From: Loripinus fragilis | Taxonomy: Eukaryota > Mollusca > Bivalvia > Lucinida > Lucinidae | Assembly (NCBI GenBank): GCA_964019695.1 | Contig: OZ026528.1 | Span: 57,989,602-58,053,601 of the forward strand | DNA: 64,000 nt | Reading direction: 5' to 3' | In this document: piece after piece, positions 22,707 to 34,860 of the stretch | Position numbering within the stretch: position 1 is the first letter of the stretch | Layout: each line of letters opens with the position of its first letter | Notes under the pieces: generated by a model | Databases searched by the model: none | What the model saw: only the letters and a program-made list of their open reading frames with translations | Told to the model about the DNA's origin: nothing | Program-made: the position numbers and the translations under genes

Positions 22707-24238
22707 CTTATCAGCCAGATTTCCACAGACCTAAGAATTTTAACGTGATTTTTTTCTTGACACATGTATATACATCCATGATCATTCACCTTGACTTATC
22801 CCGTTCTCGCTGGTGGGAATTTGTTTGACTCATGTCAGACACGAGAAACCGGGGCTAATCTGGATGCCAAATCATTTGGCTTCGGTTACAGGAATTAAGG
22901 CGTGGGTTCCGGCATTTTCTTTGTCTTTCTCGAGGTTTGCAGTTTGTCAGACTTGGCAATCATTGCAGACCCAGACCAGGTGTTGCGTCGTACAGCGTCT
23001 GGTCGGACTCTATAATGTTCAGAGATGTGCCTTTTTTGTAAGATTGATAAAATAATATTTGCAGACAGTGATAACCAAGGTCGCAAAAGGTATGTAGTAT
23101 TTGGGGAAATGCAAAGAGTACGGACCCCAGTCCGACATCGCCTTGTATATTATAGTAGGTAACATTTCATTGAAAAGGTTTGTTTCTTTCAATTTAAACT
23201 GTAAGAAATCCAGTATCATGATTTGGGATTTTAATTTTACATCGACGATCAGCGAAGGCTCAGACGAGCAAGTGCATTCGGCAAGGTCTGGCCAGAGCCT
23301 TCGCTGTTCGTATACATAAAATATGGTAGCAGATGAAGACTCAGACCAAAGATTGGCAAAACAATATTATCAAAATGGTAACCATCAAAATTGTCGACAA
23401 GCCATTAAGATAATCCCCTTAACTCAACAACAGCGATATTTGGATTATCAAAGTATGTGAACGATTATCAATTATTGATAGTATCGATTATCGATTGACT
23501 GAGTGTTTATTGAATGTCGCGTGCCATGAACTTGTCCGACAGTGCATATAACAAACAAACTAAATATTTTCTTTTCACTGCAGATCATTTTTGTCTTAAC
23601 AAACATTGTAGACCCTGATGAAATGTCACATTATGCGACATTTCATCCGGGTCTTCACCGTTTGCAAAAGTACGCGTTAAGGAGTCATCAGTATATACAG
23701 ATATACACATATTGTGAAATTAAATGAGCCAGTCAATAAAATTTTGGTACATTGTATGAAACGTGAACGCTCAGACGAGCCTGCGCGCCCGTGCAGTCTC
23801 GTCAGAGTATTTGCTCGTATACATGATACAGTAAATGTCTTAAAACAATTGAAAGAAGATGCCTTCTAGCATTGCTGTTTGCTAAACAGCCATAGCCGCT
23901 GGATTATGCATTTGTTTGTTTGTTTTGTTGCTTAACGCCCCAGTCAACAGCTATGGCCATGGGAGGGACGGTCAGTTCACCTAACCCCACTTTTTTCTGG
24001 ACAAGCTTGAACAAGCGGTTAATTTTACAGCTCAGATATAGAAGGAGTTAGATAATTAAGCGTACAGGCGCAGCTATCTAGTGGGATTATATGCTTAGGT
24101 TTTGATTTATGTTATTTTATTTATATGCATTAATCATTAAAAATAATTGTTAACGTCATTGCTAAAAATAGATTAATCGTTAATACAAAAATTATGAACG
24201 TTTTGGTCTCGTCCAACCCAAACATTGTTGTGGGTACT
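22707..24238. other. Non-coding stretch with repeat fragments
   Basis: 23238-23305 is an inverted repeat (CAGCGAAGGCTC/GAGCCTTCGCTG) of the GACGAGCCTGCG family. 23570-23660 belongs to a palindromic family (GATGAAATGTC/GACATTTCATC). 23755-23830 is another GACGAGCCTGCG copy. 23905-23960 carries TTGCTTAACGCCCCAGTCAAC, SINE-like. No gene seen. Confidence 0.5.
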
Positions 24239-24239
24239 A

Positions 24240-24270
24240 AAAAGAACCGTCTCATCGAGACGGTTCTTTT
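24240..24270. other. Perfect 14-bp stem, 3-nt loop hairpin
   Basis: AAAAGAACCGTCTC / ATC / GAGACGGTTCTTTT. It has the form of a bacterial intrinsic terminator, but in this eukaryotic setting no such role is implied. Possibly the centre of an eroded palindromic element. Both strands would fold. Confidence 0.8.
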
Positions 24271-24439
24271 AATCACCCAAAACAACTGTTTAAAATAGGT
24301 AAGAATATCATTATAGTTTTATTCTCCTAAAATTCCCTTCTCTGCACCAATCATGTATTGTTTAAGCGTTCTTTCATTTATAATCATAGTGCCTCAAAGA
24401 CTAAGATCTGGCTAGCATTTAAAGAAAGATGACCCTTCA

Positions 24440-24615
24440 TGCAAGAAAACGCGATGTTGTTAGATGCGAAAAACAAAGCGCAAAACAGCCTCGCATCGGC
24501 GCAGTCTGATCAGTGCCTTCATTATTCGCTCTATCTAAACGAGCGAGACGATAAATTTCACTATTTAAACTAGCCCCTGTAGCTGGGCATACTGATTTGA
24601 GCCAGGATTTGAGCT
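24440..24615 (-). repeat. MITE family 2, diverged partial copy
   Basis: AAGAAAACGCGATGTTG, AAACAAAGCGCAAAACAGCC, CGCAGTCTGATCAGTGCCTT and AGCCCCTGTAGCTGGGCAT align in order with the full copy at 37440-37672. The inverted termini are eroded. Confidence 0.6.
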
Positions 24616-25210
24616 TGACCTGATAAAACACCACTGAGTCTGCGCTGTGTGAAAGATTCATATTATTCATTTTAGTTAATAGCTTAGCTAAGACCGAGTG
24701 TATTTCTTTATACCATCCTTACTGACTTTAGCACGAAATATCTCACGATGTGCAAGGTCTACACTGATGTAGGTGGTATAAAATAGTTATACCATGTTTG
24801 TCCACCTGTACGTAAGATAATCCACGTATAGGCGGGCAACCCATGGTAAAACTATTACATAGAAAAAATAAATAAACAGAAAATGCTAAGTTTTTCTTTC
24901 TATCTTTAGCATGACTGTTTAATTTGCATATTTTTTTATTCAGCTTCCCTCCACAAATATTCTAGAGGATTGAAAATCGCGCAGTCAGAAACATGCACTG
25001 AAATTCAAATTTGATTTTATTTTCTCTTGGTACTGGCTCGCTCAAATTGGAACATTGAATGTGCCTTTATGCAGTCTCGCCAGAGCCTTTGCAGCTCATA
25101 TACCTAAAGTAGGGACGTAGATGAGGACGATATAAAGGCCTGTAGTCCAACTAGATTGCTGTGCATGCAAGTTTTAAGAGTGACGTACTCAAGTACCTAA
25201 ACATTATGAA
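24616..25210. other. No gene seen
   Basis: AT-rich sequence with one GCAGTCTCGCCAGAGCCTTTG repeat fragment at about 25071-25091. Confidence 0.45.
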
Positions 25211-25334
25211 CTTGGACAAACAAACACTGAAATATGTATTTAACCCTTGTCATTCAATGGATTCTCCCAACGATATTTGCTACAATAAGTATGATGTAGC
25301 TGTGTTTTAAGGGATCACAGGGGATATTTTTTAA
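25211..25334 (+). repeat. Left inverted repeat bounding the 3.1-kb array
   Basis: Starts CTTGGACAAACAAACACTGA and ends GGGATATTTTTTAA. Reverse complement of 33251-33373 with few differences. The 8.1-kb region between contains the ribozyme-bearing array. No clear target duplication outside (left ATTATGAA, right AAGTATTT). Confidence 0.85.
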
Positions 25335-25424
25335 TCGCCCTTAAAATATGTGGCGATTTTTGCCGTATGCAAACTGTTTAGACCCAGATTAGACATGACA
25401 GAACTTCTTATACATATTAGGGAC

Positions 25425-25562
25425 GCAACGACTAGTGGGGCAAAACGACTAATGGGGCGAAACGACTAGTGGGGGCGAAACGACCAGGGGGAAAACGACC
25501 AGGGGGAAACATCTTGGGGCGAAACGACTAGGGGAGGAAGTGGTTTGGGGCGAAACGTCCTG
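25425..25562 (+). repeat. GCGAAACGACTA minisatellite, locus 2
   Basis: About seven degenerate units of GGGGCGAAACGACTAG spaced 15-20 bp apart. Opposite orientation to 22041-22150. Confidence 0.85.
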
Positions 25563-26219
25563 GATTCGTCTTGCTATGTCCCCTGTCACAAGGAGGCATA
25601 GCATACGAATGACTGGTGCATAAAATGTATTTCTTTCTATGAAGCTCACCTAGATTTAAGAAAACATTGCATACCCGGACGAAATGCCGTATTACGTGTT
25701 TTTTTTTATCTGTGTCTTCATTGTTTGTAAAAAAAACCTACTATTTATCAGCATGGATCCTGAACAAATTCGACATTTTTGGTTGACCTGGTCCAATTAT
25801 CAGCAGCATTCCCGCTATGCATTTTTTTCATAAATACACCTGTACACGACTTCAAAGGATGTACTGAGAACCTGGATCCGCCAAAAACCGTTTGATACTT
25901 GATATGACCACATGCAGAAGAAATTAGTGATTATCACGCACAGTTGGACTGCTTCTCTTATCAAATCTGGCGCTAGGCGAGAAATTCTTCACTTACTAAC
26001 TCGCTGGCAGACTGAGAAGATGTCTGCACATGTTATTATGTCTTTTGGAATTGTCCTTTACATAAAACGACGCATCTCTGTACCTCAAAGTAAGTATTTT
26101 AGCAAATTAAGGATAATTTGCTTTGTGGCCTAGGTTTGTATGTATTCTGGGTAAAATTACCCACACTAGAGTTTAAAGAAAAAGCACCGTAAACAACCGG
26201 TCAAACTCTTAGTGAACAG

Positions 26220-26400
26220 AGTCTACACATAGCGTGGTAAACAACCCACCTGACTCTATAATAAACAGCAGAGACTACACATAGCGTGGTAAACAACCCA
26301 CCAGACTCTATAATAAACAGCAGAGTCTACACATAGCGTGGTACACAACCCACCAGACTCTATAATAAACAGCAAAGTCTACACATAGCTCTTCCATGAA
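26220..26400 (+). repeat. 52-bp subrepeat, unit 1
   Basis: Three full copies and a partial copy of GTCTACACATAGCGTGGTAA, ACAACCCACCAGACTCTATA, ATAAACAGCAGA. A more diverged copy follows to about 26480. Confidence 0.9.
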
Positions 26401-26658
26401 GAGACACCTGCCACCTCTTAAAACTCTATAAGAGTCTACACAGCTTGGTAACCAACCCAACAGACTCTATATAACAGAGTTTGAAAGCACAGTAACAAAC
26501 TGTCAAGCTTATAGGACAATCCACGCCTTGTGCGATGACAATGCGCAATTCATGCGACGTTTATTAGCGTTTCACACGACGATTATTTGCGCCCTGTGCG
26601 ACGAAAATCGGTCAAATAAGACACAAAATACAAATAGATTTGAGCAAATCACACAACA

Positions 26659-26758
26659 GTGTTTTGATTTTTTGCTAAGGTACTGAAGAAGGACCCCTGG
26701 GTCCGAAAACGTTATACTGTTCCAGAATATTGTTTTTTGGGGCGAAAAAGCAAAACAC
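26659..26758 (+). ncRNA. Hammerhead ribozyme motif, unit 1
   Basis: The conserved core is in order: CTGAAGA at 26683-26689 (CUGANGA), stem II GGACCC/GGGTCC at 26691-26704, GAA at 26705-26707, a self-complementary AACGTT as helix III (26708-26713), and A as the cleavage-site nucleotide (26714). Upstream GTGTTTTG (26659) pairs with downstream CAAAACAC (26751-26758), and TTTTT with AAAAA inside it, so stem I can extend. Helix III has no loop, as in hammerheads that act as dimers (newt satellite, Penelope-like elements, retrozymes). Self-cleavage is inferred, not shown. Confidence 0.85.
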
Positions 26759-29310
26759 TAAATCTATATACAACAAAAACGAAACAAAGTATTTTTTACT
26801 ACAACCATAATATGCTGAATATCTGCTTTTATGGATTAAAGGGCACAATGGTGTACCATATAAGACAAGCCCTTTTCCTGATGAAAAATATAATGAGAAG
26901 GTCACGCTGTTTTTGGCCTTTATCCATGTGTGTTCGTGACCTGGGTAGCGGCACATTTGAGGCATAATGACCCTTCTTCCATGAAGAGACACCTACCACC
27001 TTTTAAAACTATAGATTCTGGGGCCCAGTCTTACCCCCACCGTAGGGACTGCTTAACCCTAGAAGGGGCTGAATCTTTTTGTGAAAGCCCTGGGAGGGGG
27101 GTTGAAGGTGTTCGTTATGCTGATTTGGGTTCTCAAACCATTGGTATGGAGCATCATATTATTACCAATTTATACCATCTATGTGGAACAAAAATGCATT
27201 TGTAATAAACAAGCATTCCTCTATTATCTTATGCTGTTCATGTTTTAAAAATGAAATAATCCTACGCATCATTTTGCCCGATAATGAAATAAACTTGAAT
27301 CAGCTCCAAACTATATATCCTACTAAAACGCCCTAAATTTGTCAAAATAAGGCATGGCGATACTTTTTTCAGTATGGTTAGAAAAAGTCAAACTCCAATC
27401 AAATAGTGGATCTGCAAAAGCAGGCGGTACAGAAAGAACAATAACGATGGTGTTTTTAAGAGATAAATACCTGATGTTATGCGTGTAAACACAGCAGCAA
27501 CTGCCATTTATAACAACATGTAACGTTACAAAGTAACGATAAAAATGTAGATAATTAATAATGTGATCAGGCAAATAGAACTTTAGATACTATATCACTT
27601 GTGTTACGAAGATAAAACGGTAAAATCAAAACCTAAACTTGGAGGATATGAGTGACTAATCAAAAAGCAATAATTAACTCATTTTAATAAATCAACGAGC
27701 ACAACTATAGCGCCTCGTCACGATCACTCCAAGCGAAGCGTAACCAGATATTTGCTCACAGCAGGTGATTATCCTACGAGATTGCCAACAAGTTTATCGC
27801 ATAATTATAAGACAAAGAATGTCTCACTCTCATTAGGGTATACCCTGATTAGCGATTACTACCGAATCTTGACGAGAATCACCTCGCCAGCAGCTGCAAA
27901 TATACTCTAAACAGCATAAACACGCAATACACTTTGATAACTATCTAATCCTGGTCAAAAAGCAAACAAAAACTAGTTTATGTCTCGAGTGCTACCTAAA
28001 CAATACAGAAAGGTAAATTCAGGCAGACAGCTAAGACGATGTATATTGTTTTGGGACAACAAAACCACATGAGAAACAAACAAAACCTATATCCATATAC
28101 AGTGCGATATATTTAAATCAACATTGAAAGAGAATAAATAAAGCAAAAACCTCAAACAAAAACTGTTTATAATTATTTTTAAACCAACGAAATCATGTGA
28201 AAAAGAATACTTTCTAGCGTTTTCATAAGACCTATTTCGTTGCTATTACGAAGATAACGAACACCTCTGGGCTAAAATAGAAAGTTTATTACGTATAAAA
28301 CGAAGACAGACATTTTGTTTCAAACGATATTACTTAATCAAAGGCCTCTGTCGATTTTTTACGAGCATTACATCGCCATGCAGCAGTTTCAAATATACTC
28401 AAAACAGCATATGCTCTGAATACACGTTGATAGACTTTCTTTTAGACTGAAGAAAGTGGAATGAAACTAGTTTATGTCACGAATATTAGCTGAATTACAT
28501 GAAAAGCAACTATGACTTCATATTGACTGAATAAATCTGTAAATTACAACTTAAAAAGTCATGTTCTTTCAACCAGTCGCTTAAAACAACGTCGTTTCTA
28601 CAGAAAATAACATTAAACCTTTTTCTAACTGAATGTGGCGGGATACAAACCCCCAAAACCAAACCATTTAATGGCTTAACACTGAAACGCCCTCTTTTTG
28701 TGCTTAACAAGCATTAAACATAGGGAAAACGTTGACTATAACTAAGCAAAACGTATATATAGGCGTGTGTTTTAAAGAAAAAAGAGCGCTAACTGATTCG
28801 TCTGCATTAGAGACGATCCAACCCCATAGACACACGTTAAATTAAAATATTTTCAATGCCATCCTTACAAAGAAAACGACAAAGTTGGGAACTATGGTAT
28901 GCAGCGTGGGTCAAATAAGTAAAACACCTGTACACGACTTCAAAGGATGTACTGAGAACCTGGATCCGCCAAAAACCGTTTGATACTTGATATGACCACA
29001 TGCAGAAGAAATTAGTGATTATCACGCACAGTTGGACTGCTTCTCTTATCAAATCTGGCGCTAGGCGAGAAATTCTTCACTTACTAACTCGCTGGCAGAC
29101 TGAGAAGATGTCTGCACATGTTATTATGTCTTTTGGAATTGTCCTTTACGACGCATCTCTGTACCTCAAAGTAAGTATTTTAGCAAATTAAGGATAATTT
29201 GCTAATTTGCTTTGTGGCCTAGGTTTGTATGTATTCTGGGTAAAATTACCCACACTAGAGTTTAAAGAAAAAGCACCGTAAACAACCGGTCAAACTCTTA
29301 GTGAACAGAG

Positions 29311-29540
29311 TCTACACATAGCGTGGTAAACAACCCACCTGACTCTATAATAAACAGCAGAGTCTACACATAGCGTGGTAAACAACCCACCAGACTCTAT
29401 AATAAACAGCAGAGTCTACACATAGCGTGGTAAACAACCCACCAGACTCTATAATAAACAGCAGAGTCTACACATAGCGTGGTACACAACCCACCAGACT
29501 CTATAATAAACAGCAAAGTCTACACATAGCTCTTCCATGA
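29311..29540 (+). repeat. 52-bp subrepeat, unit 2
   Basis: Four full copies plus a partial copy of the same 52-bp unit, one more than in units 1 and 3. This accounts for most of the length difference between units. Confidence 0.9.
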
Positions 29541-29799
29541 AGAGACACCTGCCACCTCTTAAAACTCTATAAGAGTCTACACAGCTTGGTAACCAACCCA
29601 ACAGACTCTATATAACAGAGTTTGAAAGCACAGTAACAAACTGTCAAGCTCATAGGACAATCCACGCCTTGTGCGATGACAATGCGCATTTCATGCGACG
29701 TTTATTAGCGTTTCACACGACGATTATTTGCGCCCTGTGCGACGAAAATCGGTCAAATAAGACACAAAATACAAATAGATTTTAGCAAATCACACAACA

Positions 29800-29900
29800 G
29801 TGTTTTGATTTTTTGCTAAGGTACTGAAGAAGGACCCCTGGGTCCGAAAACGTTATACTGTTCCAGAATATTGTTTTTCTGGGGCGAAAAAGCAAAACAC
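29800..29900 (+). ncRNA. Hammerhead ribozyme motif, unit 2
   Basis: Same core as unit 1: CTGAAGA at 29824-29830, stem II, GAA at 29846-29848, AACGTT at 29849-29854, predicted cleavage after 29855, which is 3141 nt from the unit 1 site. All core bases are retained. Confidence 0.85.
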
Positions 29901-32456
29901 TAAATCTATATACAACAAAAACGAAACAAAGTATTTTTTACTACAACCATAATATGCTGAATATCTGCTTTTACGGAATAAAGGGCACAATGGTGTACCA
30001 TATGAGACAAGCCCTTTTCCTGATGAAAAATATAATGAGAAGGTCACGCTGTTTTTGGCCTTTATCCATGTGTGTTCGTGACCTGGGTAGCGGCACATTT
30101 GAGGCATAATGACCCTTCTTCCATGAAGAGACACCTACCACCTTTTAAAACTATAGATTCTGGGGCCCAGTCTTACCCCCACCGTAGGGACTGCTTAACC
30201 CTAGAAGGGGCTGAATCTTTTTGTGAAAGCCCTGGGAGGGGGGTTGAAGGTGTTCGTTATGCTGATTTGGGTTCTCAAACCATTGGTATGGAGCATCATA
30301 TTATTACCAATTTTTACCATCTATGTGGAACAAAAATGCATTTGTAATAAACAAGCATTCCTCTATTATCTTATGCTGTTCATGTTTTAAAAATGAAATA
30401 ATCCTACGCATCATTTTGCCCGATAAAGAAATAAACTTGAATCAGCTCCAAACTATATATCCTACTAAAACGCCCTAAATTTGTCAAAATAAGGCATGGC
30501 GATACTTTTTTCAGTATGGTTAGAAAAAGTCAAACTCCAATCAAATAGTGGATCTGCAAAAGCAGGCGGTACAGAAAGAACAATAACGATGGTGTTTTTA
30601 AGAGATAAATACCTGATGTTATGCGGGTAAACACAGCAGCAACTGCCATTTATAACAACATGTAACGTTACAAAGTAACGATAAAAATGTAGATAATTAA
30701 TAATGTGATCAGGCAAATAGAACTTTAGATACTATATCACTTGTGTTACGAAGATAAAACGGTAAAAACAAAACCTAAACTTGGAGGATATGAGTGACTA
30801 ATCAAAAAGCAATAATTAACTCATTTTAATAAATCAACGAGCACAACTATAGCGCCTCGTCACGATCACTCCAAGCGAAGCGTAACCAGATATTTGCTCA
30901 CAGCAGGTGATTATCCTACGAGATTGCCAACAAGTTTATCGCATAATTATAAGACAAAGAATGTCTCACTCTCATTAGGGTATACCCTGATTAGCGATTA
31001 CTACCGAATCTTGACGAGAATCACCTCGCCAGCAGCTGCAAATATACTCTAAACAGCATAAACACGCAATACACTTTGATAACTATCTAATCCTGGTCAA
31101 AAAGCAAACAAAAACTAGATTATGTCTCGAGTGCTACCTAAACAATACAGAAAGGTAAATTCAGGCAGACAGCTAAGACGATTTATATTGTTTTGGGACA
31201 ACAAAACCACATGAGAAACAAACAAAACCTATATCCATATACAGTGCGATATATTTAAATCAACATTGAAAGAGAATAAATAAAGCAAAAACCTCAAACA
31301 AAAACTGTTTATAATTATTTTTAAACCAACGAAATCATGTGAAAAAGAATACTTTCTAGCGTTTTCATAAGACCTATTTCGTTGCTATTACGAAGATAAC
31401 GAACACCCCTGGGCTAAAATAGAAAGTTTATTACGTATAAAACGAAGACAGACATTTTGTTTCAAACGATATTACTTAATCAAAGGCCTCTGTCGATTTT
31501 TTACGAGCATTACATCGCCATGCAGCAGTTTCAAATATACTCAAAACAGCATATGCTCTGAATACACGTTGATAGACTTTCTTTTAGACTGAAGAAAGTG
31601 GAATGAAACTAGTTTATGTCACGAATATTAGCTGAATTACATGAAAAGCAACTATGACTTCATATTGACTGAATAAATCTGTAAATTACAACTTAAAAAG
31701 TCATGTTCTTTCAACCAGTCGCTTAAAACAACGTCGTTTCTACAGAAAATAACAAGTTTTAAACCTTTTTCTAACTGAATGTGGCGGGATACAAACCCCC
31801 AAAACCAAACCATTTAATGGCTTAACACTGAAACGCCCTCTTTTTGTGCTTAACAAGCATTAAATATAGGGAAAACGTTGACTATAACTAAGCAAAACGT
31901 ATATATAGGCGTGTGTTTTAAAGAAAAAAGAGCGCTAACTGATTCGTCTGCATTAGAGACGATCCAACCCCATAGACACACGTTAAATTAAAATATTTTC
32001 AATGCCATCCTTACAAAGAAAACGACAAAGTTGGGAACTATGGTATGCAGCATGGGTCAAATAAGTAAAACACCTGTACACGACTTCAAAGGATGTACTG
32101 AGAACCTGGATCCGCCAAAAACCGTTTGATACTTGATATGACCACATGCAGAAGAAATTAGTGATTATCACGCACAGTTGGACTGCTTCTCTTATCAAAT
32201 CTGGCGCTAGGCGAGAAATTCTTCACTTACTAACTCGCTGGCAGACTGAGAAGATGTCTGCACATGTTATTATGTCTTTTGGAATTGTCCTTTACGACGC
32301 ATCTCTGTACCTCAAAGTAAGTATTTTAGCAAATTAAGGATAATTTGCTAATTTGCTTTGTGGCCTAGGTTTGTATGTATTCTGGGTAAAATTACCCACA
32401 CTAGAGTTTAAAGAAAAAGCACCGTAAACAACCGGTCAAACTCTTAGTGAACAGAG

Positions 32457-32625
32457 TCTACACATAGCGTGGTAAACAACCCACCTGACTCTATAATAAA
32501 CAGCAGAGTCTACACATAGCGTGGTAAACAACCCACCAGACTCTATAATAAACAGCAGAGTCTACACATAGCGTGGTACACAACCCACCAGACTCTATAA
32601 TAAACAGCAAAGTCTACACATAGCT
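32457..32625 (+). repeat. 52-bp subrepeat, unit 3
   Basis: Three full copies and a partial copy, as in unit 1. Confidence 0.9.
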
Positions 32626-32893
32626 CTTCCATGAAGAGACACCTGCCACCTCTTAAAACTCTATAAGAGTCTACACAGCTTGGTAACCAACCCAACAGAC
32701 TCTATATAACAGAGTTTGAAAGCACAGTAACAAACTGTCAAGCTCATAGGACAATCCACGCCTTGTGCGATGACAATGCGCATTTCATGCGACGTTTATT
32801 AGCGTTTCACACGACGATTATTTGCGCCCTGTGCGACGAAAATCGGTCAAATAAGACACAAAATACAAATAGATTTTAGCAAATCACACAACA

Positions 32894-32993
32894 GTGTTTT
32901 GATTTTTTGCTAAGGTACTGAAGAAGGACCCCTGGGTCCGAAAACGTTATACTGTTCCAGAATATTGTTTTTCTGGGGCGAAAAAGCAAAACA
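32894..32993 (+). ncRNA. Hammerhead ribozyme motif, unit 3
   Basis: CTGAAGA at 32918-32924, stem II, GAA at 32940-32942, AACGTT at 32943-32948, predicted cleavage after 32949, which is 3094 nt from the unit 2 site. Core intact although the unit is truncated downstream. Confidence 0.85.
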
Positions 32994-33250
32994 CTAAATC
33001 TATATACAACAAAAACGAAACAAAGTATTTTTTACTACAACCATAATATGCTGAATATCTGCTTTTACGGAATAAAGGGCACAATGGTGTACCATATGAG
33101 ACAAGCCCTTTTCCTGATGAAAAATATAATGAGAAGGTCACGCTGTTTTTGGCCTTTATCCATGTGTGTTCGTGACCTGGGTAGCGGCACATTTGAGGCA
33201 TAATGACCCTTCTTCCATGAAGAGACACATACCACCTTTTAAAACTAGTT

Positions 33251-33373
33251 TTAAAAAATATCCCCTGTGATCCCTTAAAACACAGCTACATCATACTTAT
33301 TGTAGCAATATCGTTGGGAGAATCAAATGAATGACAAGGGTTAAATACATTTTTCAGTGTTTGTTTGTCCAAG
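33251..33373 (-). repeat. Right inverted repeat bounding the 3.1-kb array
   Basis: Reverse complement of 25211-25334, ending TTTGTTTGTCCAAG. It joins the truncated third array unit directly. Confidence 0.85.
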
Positions 33374-34860
33374 AAGTATTTTCTTATCAGGTATGTGGTA
33401 GCCTTTTGATATACGTAACTGGCCCGAGGCATTATGCACATTGCTTTGCAGAAGCAATATCAAAAGAAAAGACCTTACAACTTTTATCCTACATTTCCTT
33501 GGTTGAATCAGCCCTGAGCAGAGGATAAAATGTCTTGTGCAGGGACACGACGAAGTGCCTCCAAGCAACCCCTAGACAAAGACATCTATTTACAAACCAC
33601 AAAGCTCAAAACAAGTTTTGTAACAAGGTAGAGGTATGAAATTTTCTCTTGACCAGGTATCCTGTCCTCGCTAATAAAATTAATGGGATAAATGTAATAT
33701 TGTCTATTGGGTGTAAGGACTATTTTGGTTGTTACGGATACCAGAATGTTTTATCAAAAATAATTTGGTTTCCGTCTTTCAATGGAAGAGGGAATGGAAG
33801 AGGGTACCAGTCTCCTACAAATATTTGATTGGTCGATTCAATCCTGCGTGAGTGGCCTTTTTCACTCGAGCGATACCGCGATGAATTTACTAGCGTTTCA
33901 TTGGTTGAAAAAACAACGCAGATATCGTGGGAAGGTTGCGTAGGCATCGCAAGTCTGGTTGGCTTAAAAAACTTCGCACGGCTTTCGCAGGCAACCGCGT
34001 GGCCTACGCTTGCGATAGGCGTGCGAAGGCAACGCGGAGTCTGTGCACGTGCGAGGACAACTCGTTAAAGATCGCCACTGTAAATAGTACAAAACATATT
34101 ATGACCTCACTGTCGGAATCTCCGTCTTTAATAGCATATTTTAAATCAACTGTAAGTACTTTAAAATAAACATAGAAGATATAAAAGCATTATAAATATA
34201 TCTTGCACATCACTTGAAAACTTAAATTGGACCTTTGCCAGAATAATAAAACTGACAATATGTATTGTCAATGTTAAAGCTTCAGGATGGATTTAATGAG
34301 CTTCTTCTAGTAAGTGACAGTGAACTGTTATTACTTGACGCTTTGTTAACTGTGAAGGCGGCACCTAATGAATGCGCAATTAGAACTGGTCAACCTTAGA
34401 CATAGGGTAAAACTGAATTATTTAAAATTAACTGTATCATCTTGCGCCATTACCTCAGTATAGACGCAAAACACGTTATTTAGTCCTTAATCGCCACTAA
34501 AATAACTGTATCTGACAATGTCTTTTTAACATAAGTATAGATGCAAACATTGTGGACCTAGATCAGACTGCTCCACAGGAGTAGGCTGATCTGGGTCCAC
34601 ACTGTTTGTCTGTGAGGCTTCAAATATTTTAGTGGACGACAAAAACATACATTTTGTGATTATGCGCTTTAAGGGTTAATAAATGTGAGTTCAGTGTGTA
34701 TACGGTTACGATTTTCATGAAATGCACGCACGTTTGCGCGGCCCAAAAAGCTAATTAACTCTTTGCCAAATTATAAATAAAACCTGATTTCCCTTCCTTA
34801 GCAGATGAAATAGCCGTACCACGCCCAGATATGAATATTAAAGTTGCCACCTTTACAGTA
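33374..34860. other. No gene recognised; promoter-like patch
   Basis: 33815-33915 contains two inverted CCAAT boxes (TTGATTGGTCG at about 33827, TTCATTGGTTG at about 33897) near CACTCGAGCG. A GC-richer patch with inverted GTGCGAAG/CTTCGCAC-type motifs follows to about 34070. 34480-34690 is an eroded palindromic repeat (CGCCACTAAAATA/TATTTTAGTGG) with a GACCTAGATCAGA/TGATCTGGGTC inner stem. No exon identified. Confidence 0.4.

Larger units (their letters stand above)
25836..33250 (+). repeat. Head-to-tail array of a 3.1-kb non-coding unit (2.4 copies)
   Basis: Unit starts (ACACCTGTACACGACTTCAA) at 25836, 28924 and 32070, giving 3088 and 3146 bp. The copies are nearly identical over their length; the main difference is the number of 52-bp subrepeats. 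The third copy stops after ~1.18 kb, at TTTTAAAACTA. Each copy has a 52-bp minisatellite at +385, a hammerhead motif at +825 to +945, then ~2 kb without substantial ORF. Short repeated frames (for example 63 aa from +77 on the plus strand, ending near a GTAAGTATT donor-like site) are conserved only because the DNA is. The whole array lies inside the 25211/33373 inverted repeats. Confidence 0.95.

Noticed and set aside
24240..24270. Rho-independent terminator
   Set aside because: The hairpin form fits, but there is no bacterial gene context. The window is eukaryotic and palindromes are common here.
25912..26133. Small repeated gene in the 3.1-kb unit (63-73 codons with a GTAAGT donor)
   Set aside because: Conserved only as part of near-identical DNA. 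Unit 1 has an indel changing the frame, and no domain is recognised.
33815..34070. Host gene promoter from two inverted CCAAT boxes
   Set aside because: Single motifs of this length occur by chance. No adjacent exon or transcript evidence in the window.
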